64,000 bases of DNA from Dipylidium caninum (Eukaryota; Platyhelminthes; Cestoda; Cyclophyllidea; Dipylidiidae). Positions 25,478 to 37,123 of this stretch are shown here, piece after piece (position 1 is the stretch's first letter; the number at the start of each line of letters is the position of its first letter). A program made the translations under genes and the position numbers. A model generated the notes under the pieces. It was given only the letters and a program-made list of their open reading frames with translations. It did not search any database and had not been told where the DNA came from. The stretch covers positions 62,001 through 126,000 of the forward strand of contig QEYB01000841.1 of the NCBI GenBank assembly GCA_017562135.1. The letters are read 5' to 3'.

Positions 25478-28400
25478 ATGCACGAGGAATGAAATAATAG
25501 GCGAGGTGAGTGAGGACGAAAGTCCGCATAAGCACGTAGATTGGCAGTAGACCAATCGCCGCGTATGGAAATGCACACAAGTTAATGGACAGATATATGA
25601 ACGATCTCAAGCCAAACCACAGTCTCAAATCTAACTTGAGAGTTAGGCAGTGGCCCGAGAAATGGGAGGAAAGATATCGTAGAAGCTTCATTCACTTACA
25701 CTTAGGATCCTTTAATCTCGTTAAAACGGGTAAACTTTGACTAAATACTTCCTGTTCACTCCAGGGCCGAAGATCTTGGGGTAGTTAATTTCCACATCTG
25801 TCAATGGAACAGCGGATCTGGGTATGAATTTAACCTCAAGTCAAGAGCGTCTGGCTGCTGCCGTCGCGACGATATCTCAACGTTAAAATGACATCGCTTG
25901 GAGCAGATAGTGCCTATTTTTCACTTTTGTGTGACCGACACACGCCATGTGTTCAAGACAGCTGACTGAGAGCCTCATGATCGACATGTTAAAGTGACAT
26001 GTGACAAGTTAGTCGGAGGGGAATGTGAATGCGCGCGACCAGAGCACTGACAAGATGACATGTGCAAGTTGGTGTGCAACTCGGGTGGAATGTGGTCGTA
26101 TGAAAGCAGCTACTGAGACACAGGCAGCGAGGCGGACATGCGCAGATACATGAGAGGCTCATCAGAGGGGTTCCTACTTACTCCTTTGCGCTTCCACCCC
26201 TCCCAGTGTGCCTACTGCCTCATCAGCCTGTTGAGTGGCGAAAAAGCCTATGCACTTGGGATCGCGCCAGATTTCATTTTGTTAATTTGAAACTCCCTTT
26301 TCCCATCCTACGCTCGGCTGGCCAAAGAGATCCACCGTGACCACGGCAACCGGCGAGTCGTCTCGTCCACAGTTAGGACATGTAAGACTTCGTCAAATTT
26401 CAAATTATCCGCTTCCTGACACGTAGCCGAATCAGGCAGCTAAAAGCATGCCCTGAAGACAGATGAGTACGTGTGTTAAAACCTACAAATTGACTGTTTA
26501 CCTTAGCAATTAAGTAACGTCGCGTAAACTAGCGCTGACGTACCGTAGTTTACTTCGATTTTGAATAGGAAGTCCTGTTGTATCACTCGCAACCTCAGCA
26601 CTGTGCAACGCATCTGTGAACTACTAGATTGGAAACCATGAAACGGGCGTTTGTTGTTAAGCCTCTGTTCAGCAGCGACAGAAAGAGATTAATTGCATCA
26701 TGTAATTGCTAAAAAGTAATCACCTTACCCATTTTCAAAGGGTTTCTCTCCTGTGTATCGTATTTACATCCACTTTTGTACTAGTTCAAAGTGAATCATA
26801 GTGCAACTCCATAGGCGTCGAGAATCACATACGCGGCATTCGAAGATGAATTCACTAAAAAAAGTGCTCGATTTTGGCTTCAATAATTTCGTTTTGGCAT
26901 TTTATGTAACGTCAAGGCGCTTCGCGGACGACCACCGGCCTGTGTTAATGACGAGGAGAAAGAATGAAGGACGATTCTGGAAGCCGATTCACACACCTAA
27001 CTATTTGTAACGCCATGGGTCTCGACTGTGTTAAAACAATGATAATGTAAAAGATGGAATCACTTGTGTCCACGGGAGTGGAGACAGCTGAGGGACTATC
27101 AGAGCAAATGCACATCTTTGTTACTTCCTTCCCAACATCCCATTGTCTTCAATTTTATACCAAATCATCACTTTTGTGAAAAGTTGATTTACTGTGATAA
27201 TCGCACTTTTTAGGCCAAAATCTCGTCCAAGAAGCATTTTGGTTAACACGTGGTGGAATACCCGAGGAGTGGTCATCTACTATTCCTTCCTACAGCCAGG
27301 CGGAACCGTAACAGTGGTGGAGTCCCATGGCAGTAAGTGAATTGACTATCGTGCATTAAAGGGGAATTATGAAAAAAAACAGACACTACTCGAGGATCAC
27401 GACGCAATACTACCGCAGGATGGCAGTAATGGATAACACTTTCCATTACTTTTGGCAAAATAAATAATTTCTCTCAATTGTGGAATTTTGCCAGGTTCCC
27501 CTAATTCCCCGACCGATTACTGCCTCTTTCGTAATTAGGAATTGCTTTTGAGAGGGAAAATAAGCAATAACCAAAGTGATTCTATGATAAACTTTCATTC
27601 ATTTATTAGCCAAAATGAACTTTTTTTCCCGAAAAAGCATATATGGCTTGTCCGATTGTTGGAAATTATTCACTTTGAAAAAGGGGCTCTTTGTTTTCCA
27701 CTTATATTCAACGCCTGTTTTATAGTTTCAAACTTGCTATTTACTTACTAAACGCCCCCAAACGATTCAAAATTAAATTTTAGAACTGGATGTCAGACGA
27801 TACGTGGACGGAGAATAGCTAAGTATGTGTGTAAATGGTGCTGTGTTGGCCTGGGGGGCCTTTCCGCCTCTTCCTTTCTTGCGGTTTCGCTATTCTCGAC
27901 CCCACTGGCAGTGGTGGAGTTCTTCCCTCAGGGTTATGAGGAAATGGACGATGAGTGGTTTATCTTGACGTCGGTGAAGACGCCAAACCCCTTAGGCAAA
28001 ATCCTCACTTTGGGATTTTACGTTGGTGTGTCCTTTGCCAAACGACATGGAGGCACAAATCGTCGCCAGGGCAAAGGGAGAAAATGGTAACGAGTCCTGA
28101 CTCGTCAGGATTAAATACTCAAGGCAACTGGTACAAATCGGACACATTTTGAGGTGAAAATGGGTGAAGTTTTTTTTGTGGGCCGAAAGGTTGAGAAAAC
28201 GATATCTAAATTTGCAAAAATCGGAAGATGATGTGAGAAATTTACAAAAAAATGACCCGCAGAACACGTGAACTACGAAGTACACCGAAAACTCATTCAT
28301 CTGTTCACGTCTCGAACACGTGTAAGTAAAATGAATGTCGGCGAGCATCCTCAGAGTATAAAAGGCGGTCCATACGCACCCCAAAGTGGAATCGGCAGCC

Positions 28401-30947
28401 AGGTTCAGCGAAGAGATGTGGCGGGAGGACAGAGGCGTGAAACAGACTTGACAACATGTGGACTGGAAGACATAAGTTTCTATAAGGCACGAACATTCTA
28501 AGGTAGAATCGCGAAGGCGACTTCCTTTCGTGCCGACTTGCAAGAAAACGTTGAGTCAATGTGGAAATAGAAGGAGAAGAAGTAGACGCGAAAAAATGTA
28601 GTATTATGGCTTTATTGAGGCTCTCAACCCCCTCTCCGCCCGTAGAAGCCTTGTCCGTCAATACAAATGCTAAACTTTGAGGGATGAATGCCACCTCCTC
28701 CTCCTCCTCCCCCCGATTATATCAGTTTCGGTGTTTTAGGGGGAGAAGAACAATAACATAAACGTGGAAGCACGTCGACTTAGAAGGCGGTCTTCTTTAA
28801 AGCCATTGTGAGTGTAGACTTACGAGACAAGAAGAGTCGGTAAGTGCGTGATGAAGTCTTCATCGAGGCTGGTCGCATTCCTCCCCTCTTTCGAGTAATA
28901 GTAAAGCTTCGCCAGAAATCTTTAGCCGTGTCTGTATCCTTTCAGATTTCACTGGCAGATTTTTCTTAGTGAACCTGTTGCCTGAATTTGTTCACCTTGA
29001 AGCGATTTTCATCGGCCACCTCCTGTGCCTCCGCTTTCTCATAGCCCCTTAACTTCGGGGCCTTGTAGGTTTTTGTCCTATCTTCAGGAGCCCACTCTTC
29101 GTGAGACTTTTAACAATAACGCTCTGTCGCGGTAAGAAGTTGTTAAGAGAATGTCTGTGACAACCGATGTTATAAGACTGCGTTGCTGTGATCTTTGGCC
29201 CCATAAAGGCGAGAGTGAATGTGTTTTATTTTTGGAGGTTTTGGTCCCCATCCCTCTCGCTGCCCGTTTTTCCGTATTACATCTTCTTGTCTTTAGGCTC
29301 AACGATGGTAAGACGACAATACGTCTCGAGATTTATTTAATTATTTCGCCTTTTTTAACATTTTGTGTATCAATGTGGCTCGTCTCCTTCCCCTCCTCCT
29401 CCTCCCACTCTCTCTCTCACCTCCCTTTCTCTCTGCAATCCCTCCTTATGACCCTCGAGCCCATCCTCAACCTCGTCCTCATCTCTGGCCGTGCGCCATG
29501 ACGGGGACTCCACCTCGATGGAGTCGTAACCATTTTCCCTCCAACAACTCGCCTTCGTAGTGTGTAAGGCGGCATAACGTGAACGCCAGGTACAGAGTTA
29601 ACGCTTCTTGGCCTTGTAGGCAAACGGTAAATAGTCTAAGCGGGCAGCGAACCACCCTCGAAAAGTGTGAAGTGACATAGGAGAAGCGAAAAGTTAGGTA
29701 CTGGTGCCGTAGAAAACGCTAATGCTTCCAGTTCCTTTTAAGTGATAAACCTTAATGTTTAGGCACTTCAACGAATTACGTCGTCGACTTTCAAGAGGCC
29801 TGCAGAAAAGGATTTTCTCCACTCAGATCGTGAGGAAATGTAGCCTATCGAATACCCTAACTACACTCGTAGCGTTAAATTCGTGAGCCTTCACCCTTGA
29901 TTAATAAACAGTCAAAAAATGCAGGCCTCACAATCCTTTTTTGTGTCAACATCCTCGCCTTCTCGTGAAGGAAAAGACAACACTTTCGGTAACGACACAA
30001 TTAGGAGTAGGGTGAGTGAATCTGCCAAGAAATTTTGGTTGTCCTAACCCCTACTAGACAGCAATAGACACCATCAACATCAATGACAAGTGCCATTGAA
30101 AAGAGCTTGAAGGAAACAATTGTGAGCTTCCTCGTGTAACCTGATTCATGAAAGGATTAGGGGTTCGCGTGTCCGAGGCCTCAGCGGAAGTCAGTTGAGA
30201 AGGCGGGAAGAAAAAGAAGGTAATACACAAAGTCCAGTAGGTCCTTTAAATTGTCCTAAGTAAAAAGCTCAGTTTATAGGCAAGTGGCATATAAATAAAG
30301 CTTTTGGAACTAGTCAACACTTCGACTATTCAAAGTGCCCCGAGAAGTGGTCGTCTCTTCGACGGTGGAATCGCCAAGAAGGACCAGTTAAGATGAAGCC
30401 CAAAGTTTGCTCAAGTCCGTAAGGGTGACTGTGAGAACAGGGGGAAATTTATTGCCGAGTGCAGAATAGTAGACATGGAAATTGTGAATTGCGCCACCGT
30501 CAATGTCTCCATGCGACTTTCGTACTTCCCGCGGTAGTCAAATGGATCTAAAAGGATTTCACTTCGGCAACTTTAATGTCTAATTGTAGACTTTCACGTG
30601 TTAATTTCAAAAAATGGCAGAAAGCCCATCCGATTGCCAGAACCGGTCATCGAGGAACGGAAAATGAGAATTGAACAGGGTGTAGGAGGCATGCAGATTT
30701 AGACAAGAAACCGAAGAGAGAATAGTAATAATGTCAGAGGAATGGAGACCCACCTTCTTCTCTTGCATTTTAACCCGAAAAGGATATTGGAACTCTACAG
30801 ATCTAAAATTTCACTTGTTGAAAGTCAATTGTATACTCTGTCCACTTTGAATTTTTACGTGTTATTAGTTGAATGCAGAAATATAAGCTTTTTGACTGTT
30901 AATTCTATAATTATCTTGTTATTTCTCATTCTTGTATGAGCTTATGT
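25478..30947. other. 5.5-kb spacer between the inverted repeat copies
   Basis: Many open frames occur, the longest 183 codons on the minus strand at 27992-28543, but they are mutually overlapping and lack recognisable domains. A CCT/CT-rich low-complexity tract lies at about 29394-29430 and a CTC tract at 28692-28712. I could not identify a transposase, reverse transcriptase or host gene here. Confidence 0.4.
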
Positions 30948-31464
30948 ATTAAACTCCTTGTTTGTGCACACGTTCACCACAGTATTCAGTTCAGCGGTCA
31001 AGTCATCCTACTGGCATCTACTGCCCAAACCCTTATTTGTGTGCTCACGAATAACCCACCTACTCATTCGCTCTTCCCTCGAATTCCCCACCCGCATTCC
31101 TTCGTCCACACAGTCATTCTCCCCTCCCTCCAACCGTTTCTCTCCACTCGCCTACTCCATCCATCATGTTCAATCAATCCCTCCATTCAGTAGTTCGTCA
31201 GGCATTCCTTCGTCTCCTCGTCTACCCACTCCTGCAGACCTGTCTAGGCTACTCACTTGTCTCACTGGTGGTGTTTCCGCGAGGACTTCTTGTCAACTGG
31301 ATGACCCACTTCACTCAATCACCTGCTCGCTGTCCTCCCACTTCGTCCGGTTGTCGTCCTTCTTCTGCGCTCGTCCCTTTCACAAACCTCACTCCTCGTA
31401 TCCACTCTTTCATCCATTCACTCAGTCGTGCCTGCGTTGGTCTAGTCTCTCTCCTCCAGTCTCT

Positions 31465-31490
31465 GCCATCGCCATCGCCATCGCCATCGC
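31465..31490. repeat. GCCATC hexamer repeat inside repeat copy B
   Basis: Four perfect GCCATC units. Copy A has a shorter, diverged stretch at the same point, so this tract expanded in copy B or contracted in copy A. Confidence 0.85.
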
Positions 31491-31887
31491 CGCCCTACCC
31501 GACCGCTGCATTGAGCGTGGCTTCGTTCTCGCACCTCGCTGTGCACCACTGACCCCGTGTCGCAGGGTTTGCTGAGTTCTGTCAAACCAAACGGAATGCC
31601 ACCACGACGTGGTGAACCTCATTTTCGTAATTGCCACCTCCCTACGCCTCGTTCTCGTCCCCGTCACCGACAGATCAACCTCGACCCTTCAACTCCTTTC
31701 CGGTGAGCGGGTGAGTGAGTGAGTACAAACCGCGTGGTTGTTGAGACACTATGTCGCCTTACAGCGAGTTGATGAGACAGTGGAGACCCCTCATGCATGC
31801 ATTTATGCGTGTGTGGCTTTTGTGTACGTGTGCATTGTACATAAGCGGGACAAAGTGTTCTCAACACTTCAGTCCACTCCACTCCAT

Positions 31888-31926
31888 CTCACCTCACCTC
31901 ACCTCACCTCACCTCACCTCACCTCA
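31888..31926. repeat. CACCT pentamer repeat inside repeat copy B
   Basis: About eight perfect pentamer units. The matching tract in copy A (near 24500-24535, opposite strand) has only three clean units followed by CATTT variants. Confidence 0.9.
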
Positions 31927-32262
31927 AATCGCCACATCCCACTCCACACCGCATCATGCCACACCAAACAGTATCACAGAACATTACATTGTCTCATTCC
32001 GTTTTTGCCTTCGCTCAACACAGAAATCCAAAACGCCTCGAAAGGAACCACGTTCTACTCTCTTGACCGGATATGTGTTTGTGTGTGTGTGCTTTGCTTC
32101 GCTCTCAGATGTGACGCTGAAGGGCAATGGAAATTGCCTCAGGCTGTACGCCGAATTACCCATAATTGCATGGATGGAGAAATCATGGGGAGTTTTTATG
32201 ATGCACAAGCAAGCACTAACACGACTATCACTGCAATTTCGTTTACGTTGATGCTATTTTAC

Positions 32263-35200
32263 GTAACGTAGTTGGTAAACATCTATCTGATTTTTATGCG
32301 ATTTGTCAATGCGTAACTTTCTTATGTACGTTTCGGCGACTTCGGACTTAATGTAAATATTTTGCTGCCGTTATTTCTCATAGGCCAGGTGTTCGCCCCA
32401 CACGTTTTATTTCTACGTCCATTTACTATGGTTATGATATTTTGATATCCCTCTGAAAATTTTACCGTTTGGGGAAATGCACTTGCTTTCGCCCTTTTAA
32501 ATTAAGACAAAAAAGCCCCATTTTGAGAGCGGTTAACATTTTTACCAAATGTAGCTTCAAGAGTGAACGTCGGGCACATCTGTTCGTCACCATCTTTGTA
32601 TCAGAAAATTAAGAAGCTGCAGTGCTGCAGTCGAACCACTCAAATCTGTGTCCAAACATTCGCGACGATCTGTAATAGTAAAACAAAGCTAACTCGATTA
32701 CTTCTAGACTTTTCAGTTCAGCTGCATATTCTTACAGACGCTCCGTCGTAATCCTAAGGATTTTTGCCTGTTTTTTTCGGCGACCTCAATAGTACGAGAC
32801 TCATACGAGCCATTGACGCCATTCAAAACTCCGCTCATTTCCCCACTCGAAATCATCATCCTCTCCTTGTTGATTTCGTATTAAGGTAGATGACCGTAAT
32901 ATACTTTCCTGCCCTAAGCATTAACTCTAGGCGCAGATATTAGATTTAACCACAAATATTTTAAGTGAGTGAAATTATTTTCACCTGGAGCCACTTCCAA
33001 TTTCTCACCGAATTCGAGAGGCAGAATTTTGACGTATGCACGCGAAGCCGCTTATTTTATCAAAGGTAAGGTGGGTTCACCACGGCATTTATTATAACTG
33101 AATATTTTTCTAAAGTGACTTTTGAACAGGGCACCATCAATCTTCCTCACTACTTCGAGTTTTGGTAATAACTCTTTTTTTTCAATATACTGCCTTGCTT
33201 TGGAATTGCACTAGTATTATCTTCCTATCTTTCGCGTTCATTTACTAATATTGTGGTATGGCCTCCAGGTCAATTCCGTCTCTCGGATTTACCCCGTGGA
33301 AATAGCAAGCCTTCGTCGTCAAAAACAGTTTTGTTATGGCTTGCTGACCTTCTCGAAGTGCTGTATTAACGGGAAAGAAAAGCCACTTCAAGCAAAATCA
33401 AAAATTTCCTCATTTGGTAATAAATAAGGTAAATGCCGTACATTTTGCGTGGATAGTATATAACAGAATACTATTATCTGTACTACAACCGATTTGGACG
33501 GCACTAATATGTTTTAATATAGCAGTATCGGATTGCAACGAAGCATATAACCCTAGAAGCTTAGATTAAAGGGAGTGTCGGAGATTGCGTTCTCGGACAT
33601 TTAGTCGAAACATTTATTACTAGTCACCGCTTCCATTTGCAATATGGTATGTCCAGTTTTCAAGGGACCTGATCGTACCTGATATGTGTGGTACAAGTAA
33701 AACTCCAGGTTCCATCCTGTGTAATGGACTATGCCAATTCTTCGTAGCCTCCACGCGGATAGTTGCAACGCGGTAACAGTGAGGAGCACGCTTTTCGGTA
33801 TCGGGGCACGTGACGCCCCTCACCTAAATCCTGCCTTCAGGGGATGGGTTTCATAACTTCTGAGTCCGATTCTTCCAGCCCACACCTGCATGAAAACCTT
33901 TAACTTTTCCCATCTGATTGGCTTAAGGCGATTTGGAGGAATTCGCAATACCTCATGTAGTAGGGGAAGGGAAAATCCCAATTTGCTAATCTCTGACTCC
34001 GTACCAATAGACCGAGGTGAAGAGAGCGTGGCGGTTGTTAAACGTCGTGTCAATGGATGTCGAATCGATGTCGTGATCAACTCTTCCGAGGTTTCCACTG
34101 CGTTGCCGATTTTGATCTACTTTCTCGTCTGTTGACAGGCTTTGAATGAATTCAAAATCACCAACGATTGTCGGATGCTGCTGCATATGAGACTCCTTTC
34201 ACACCACCGGATAGCAATTGTAGGTGATAGAGATTTCACACTTCAAATTTGTTATTATTACAAATACACCATGATTCAGTTATGGTGGATTAAATTGTTG
34301 TTCTGGCTAGGTCGTAGGAGTTCTTCCTTCGAATTTCAGTGTATCCACAGTACTCATTTGCATAAAGGAGTGAAAGGCGCTGGTGACTAGCGGGTACTTG
34401 AAATGGTATTGAAAATTTAAGTCCACGCCTTTTAAAAGTGTTAAAATTAGTGAACGAATTACATGAATGCACCTTTTGACGTCATCGCGAAAATAGAGCT
34501 ATTTTTATGGCGTTGCAGGAGCAGGCTCACTGTTCACACACCGTCTCCCTAAGTTGCAGTGAGACATCAGAGGATAAAAGAAAATCATATGGAAGTACGC
34601 AAAAACACCAAAACCATGATCTGGTCCGATGTCGTGAAGTGCAAAGGTCACAGCGACATCGCTTGCTTATCATTGGTTACGGACCCAGTCAGCCAATGAG
34701 ATTCGACTTTGATAACTAGAAAATCGATGCTTTTCAATGGTTCCTGTCCGAAGTTAACAAGCCCCTAAGGCGCCTGTATTGCATTGTTTCCATCTAAACT
34801 TACACATCTCAGTCATCATCATTTCCCACCTGGTGTGGCAGGCATTGACGCAAGCGCAATTGAGGCTACCGAAGTCACATGATTATCAGAGTGCAACTGG
34901 CAGATCAAAATAAAAGTCTAGCCTCAGTTGATTATATCGGTGATCAGAGCCTTAGGCAGGCGTAGGCTGTATGAGGCAATGAGTCGGCACAACTTTTCAA
35001 TATAATGTGAATAGGGAAGGGAGGTCGATCATCGCGTTTGGCTCTACCACCAGCCATTCAACTTCGGAGAAGGCGGTTTGTTATGAAGGCACATGAGTGG
35101 AAGGTCCAGAAACGACCAAAGATTAATGCCACCGGACGTAAGTTCGCTTTCGGAATGTCGATGTTGATAAAATTATTTTAAATAAGATTACGATTTGCCA

Positions 35201-35989
35201 CAATGCTACTTATAACACCGAGGCTTGGGTGCATGCTATTCGAAGTAAAAGGGTTAATACCACAAGTCCTATTTTTTAGCTTCTTTTGCATCATCAAATT
35301 TAAATAAACTTAACCTGCTCTGCTACAAAGCACCCTACAAAACGACCTTGAGGTGCCTAAAACGCTTGGCTTGAGGAATTTTGACCTGGTCAAACGGAAA
35401 AAAGTATAATTCCAAGGTTAGATTTCCTTTTCAGAGACTAATCCAATGTCCGTACGATAGGTTCAAGATCCTGTCAAGCAGACGGCCTGTGAAGGATTTT
35501 TAATGCTCCATTCGTAATCTACCTCACCCAAGTGGAAACGGATGTTCAAGAGCGAACAAAAGTTGCTACTTCGTTTCAAATGCTATAATGTCATTACTTA
35601 TTCCGAGGAAAATTACAAAAAGTAAGGAGCAACACCCTCTTACCCTTAATACCACTCCAAAATTTATAGTCTTTCCTTTTGCGCTATCTCATTTATCTAC
35701 TCCGGCCACAGACGCACTGCCCGTACCGCAACAACCCTATTGACACACCAACTCACACATTAATCAAATCAGCAACCAGATGAGTCGATACAGAACGGTA
35801 TACATAACACCATATAAAGTTAAGCTCAATACACAATTAAGACAATGGAAACAGAAGATAGACGGAGGATTAGTCACACGTGCAATTATATTAAAAAATA
35901 CAAACAATGTTGGGGTTTGCACGACAGTTAATATGATGAAAATAAAGTCGCAAATATCGGAGAAGTACCATCTCGAATAAATGAAGAGG
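32263..35989. other. Intergenic DNA, no gene recognised
   Basis: Short overlapping open frames only, including minus-strand frames of 62-92 codons at 33.6-34.2 kb with no recognisable domain. The part next to 35990 should include the IST1 3' UTR. Confidence 0.4.
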
Positions 35990-37123
35990 TTACTTATTTT
36001 TACGCAGATCAGAATACCGCTTAACCAAATTGTCGAAATCATCATCCTCATTATTCTGAGGTGTCGAAACGTTTCCGTCGTCACTAGACTTCTTCTCGTC
36101 CGAACTATCAGCTTTTTCGTTAGATGGGCTATCTGATTTTTCGTAAGGTGGTGGTGACATCGAAGAAGCTAGAAAAATAAGCAGATCAAAATTTGAAACC
36201 GCTAAAGGAACTAGTCGAGGATGTTTTGCGCACCTGCACCAGTAAGCCTATTGCGTACTTTGTAAGTTAGAAGTTCGAAAACCAAATATAATTAACAAGC
36301 ACGTCGGAAAGTTTACCAAAAGTTTTATTACCTCCGGGTAAGGATGGAAGGGGGCGGTGTGGATCAGATGTGGATTCAAAAGACCCTGGGTAGGGCGTAC
36401 CAGGCACGGTTGTTATAGGAGCTGCTCCAAAAATTTCATTTGACAAAAAGTCATTTGAAGGAAGTTGTGGTGGTTCGCCCAAATCAACCAACTGGGTGGT
36501 ATTGTTAAGGATATTCATGTCAGGTTTAAAGTCGACATCGTAACTACGAGCAATTTCAACCTAGAACGGTTATCAAAAAAAACCCACGTACCAAATAAGC
36601 CTCACACAAATTTGTTGGAGGCGCTTTGACATTAAGCTTTTGCATGACTTTAACGTTGACGCTGTGATTCGCATTAGTCGAGCAATCATGAACAAATTGC
36701 CGTCCATATTTATTCATAAATTGCGTTTTAAGCACATTCAACTCTTGGCAGTCATATGACAAGCGTGGAGCAACCCATATTATTGTAGCTATCGCTTCTT
36801 TAAGGCCAGGGTCACATTCACTAGAATAAAGGTTAACGATAGCGAACTACATTACAGTGTGGAGGAATGAGACCTAGTCGCGTAGTCAGCAGTTCGCAGT
36901 AAAGTTCAACGATTTCCAATACTTCTAAGAGATAATCTTCACGAACAATCTGTTCAACGCGGATACGAGCGCGCTCGGTCTTTTTCTCCCTCAAGTATTC
37001 GGCCAATTCTCGTCGGGCACGGACGTTCAATTCATTCTTTTTTTGATAGAGATTTTTAAGCCGGACGGAGCATATGCGCAAATTTGTTTTTAGTTTATTA
37101 GAATCGAATTTCGGCGCGAACAT
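35990..37123 (-). CDS. IST1: IST1 homologue, ESCRT-III associated factor
   Basis: IST1 binds CHMP1 and VPS4 and regulates ESCRT-III in endosomal sorting and cytokinesis (family knowledge). Exons on the minus strand: 37123-36856, about 36820-36592, 36560-36332 and 36168-35990, for about 301 aa. The N-terminal helical domain is clear: FDSNKLKTNLRICSVRLKNL, then ERARIRVEQIVREDYLLEVL and ELYCELLTTRLGLI. Exon 2 has IIWVAPRL and exon 3 EIARSYDV. The C-terminus FDNLVKRYSDLRK looks like an MIT-interacting motif (MIM1), and RPLPSLPG lies in the proline-rich linker. The start is the first in-frame ATG and matches the family start (MF...). Intron 2 is only 31 nt. Exon 1 to exon 2 does not join in frame with a GT-AG intron (see findings); all other joins do. 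Confidence 0.9.
36561..36591 (-). other. 31-nt micro-intron of IST1
   Basis: Minus-strand intron starting gtacgt and ending ttctag, between exon ends TATTTG and GTTGAA. Its removal joins EAYL to VEIARSY, matching the conserved IST1 sequence, while read-through would hit a stop. Confidence 0.85.

Larger units (their letters stand above)
30948..32262 (+). repeat. Copy B of the dispersed repeat, direct orientation
   Basis: This stretch matches the reverse complement of 24225-25477. It starts at aactccttgtttgtgcacac and ends in sequence like gcaatttcgtttacgttgatg. Internal tracts differ from copy A: a GCCATC hexamer run at 31465-31490 and a run of about eight CACCT units at 31888-31926. The palindrome-like accacgacgtggtgaacc is kept. 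No direct target-site duplication could be identified at the ends. Confidence 0.85.

Noticed and set aside
24984..25691. A 235-codon minus-strand open frame, the longest in the window
   Set aside because: It lies mostly in repeat copy A. The matching stretch in copy B does not keep the same frame open (frames differ and stops are placed differently), and the translation is a low-complexity Ser/Leu/Pro-rich product of CT-rich DNA. It is a composition effect.
27992..28543. A 183-codon minus-strand open frame
   Set aside because: It overlaps another long minus-strand frame at 28305-28694 and a plus-strand one. It is Cys/Phe/Ser-rich without a domain and has no splice context. Chance is the simpler explanation.
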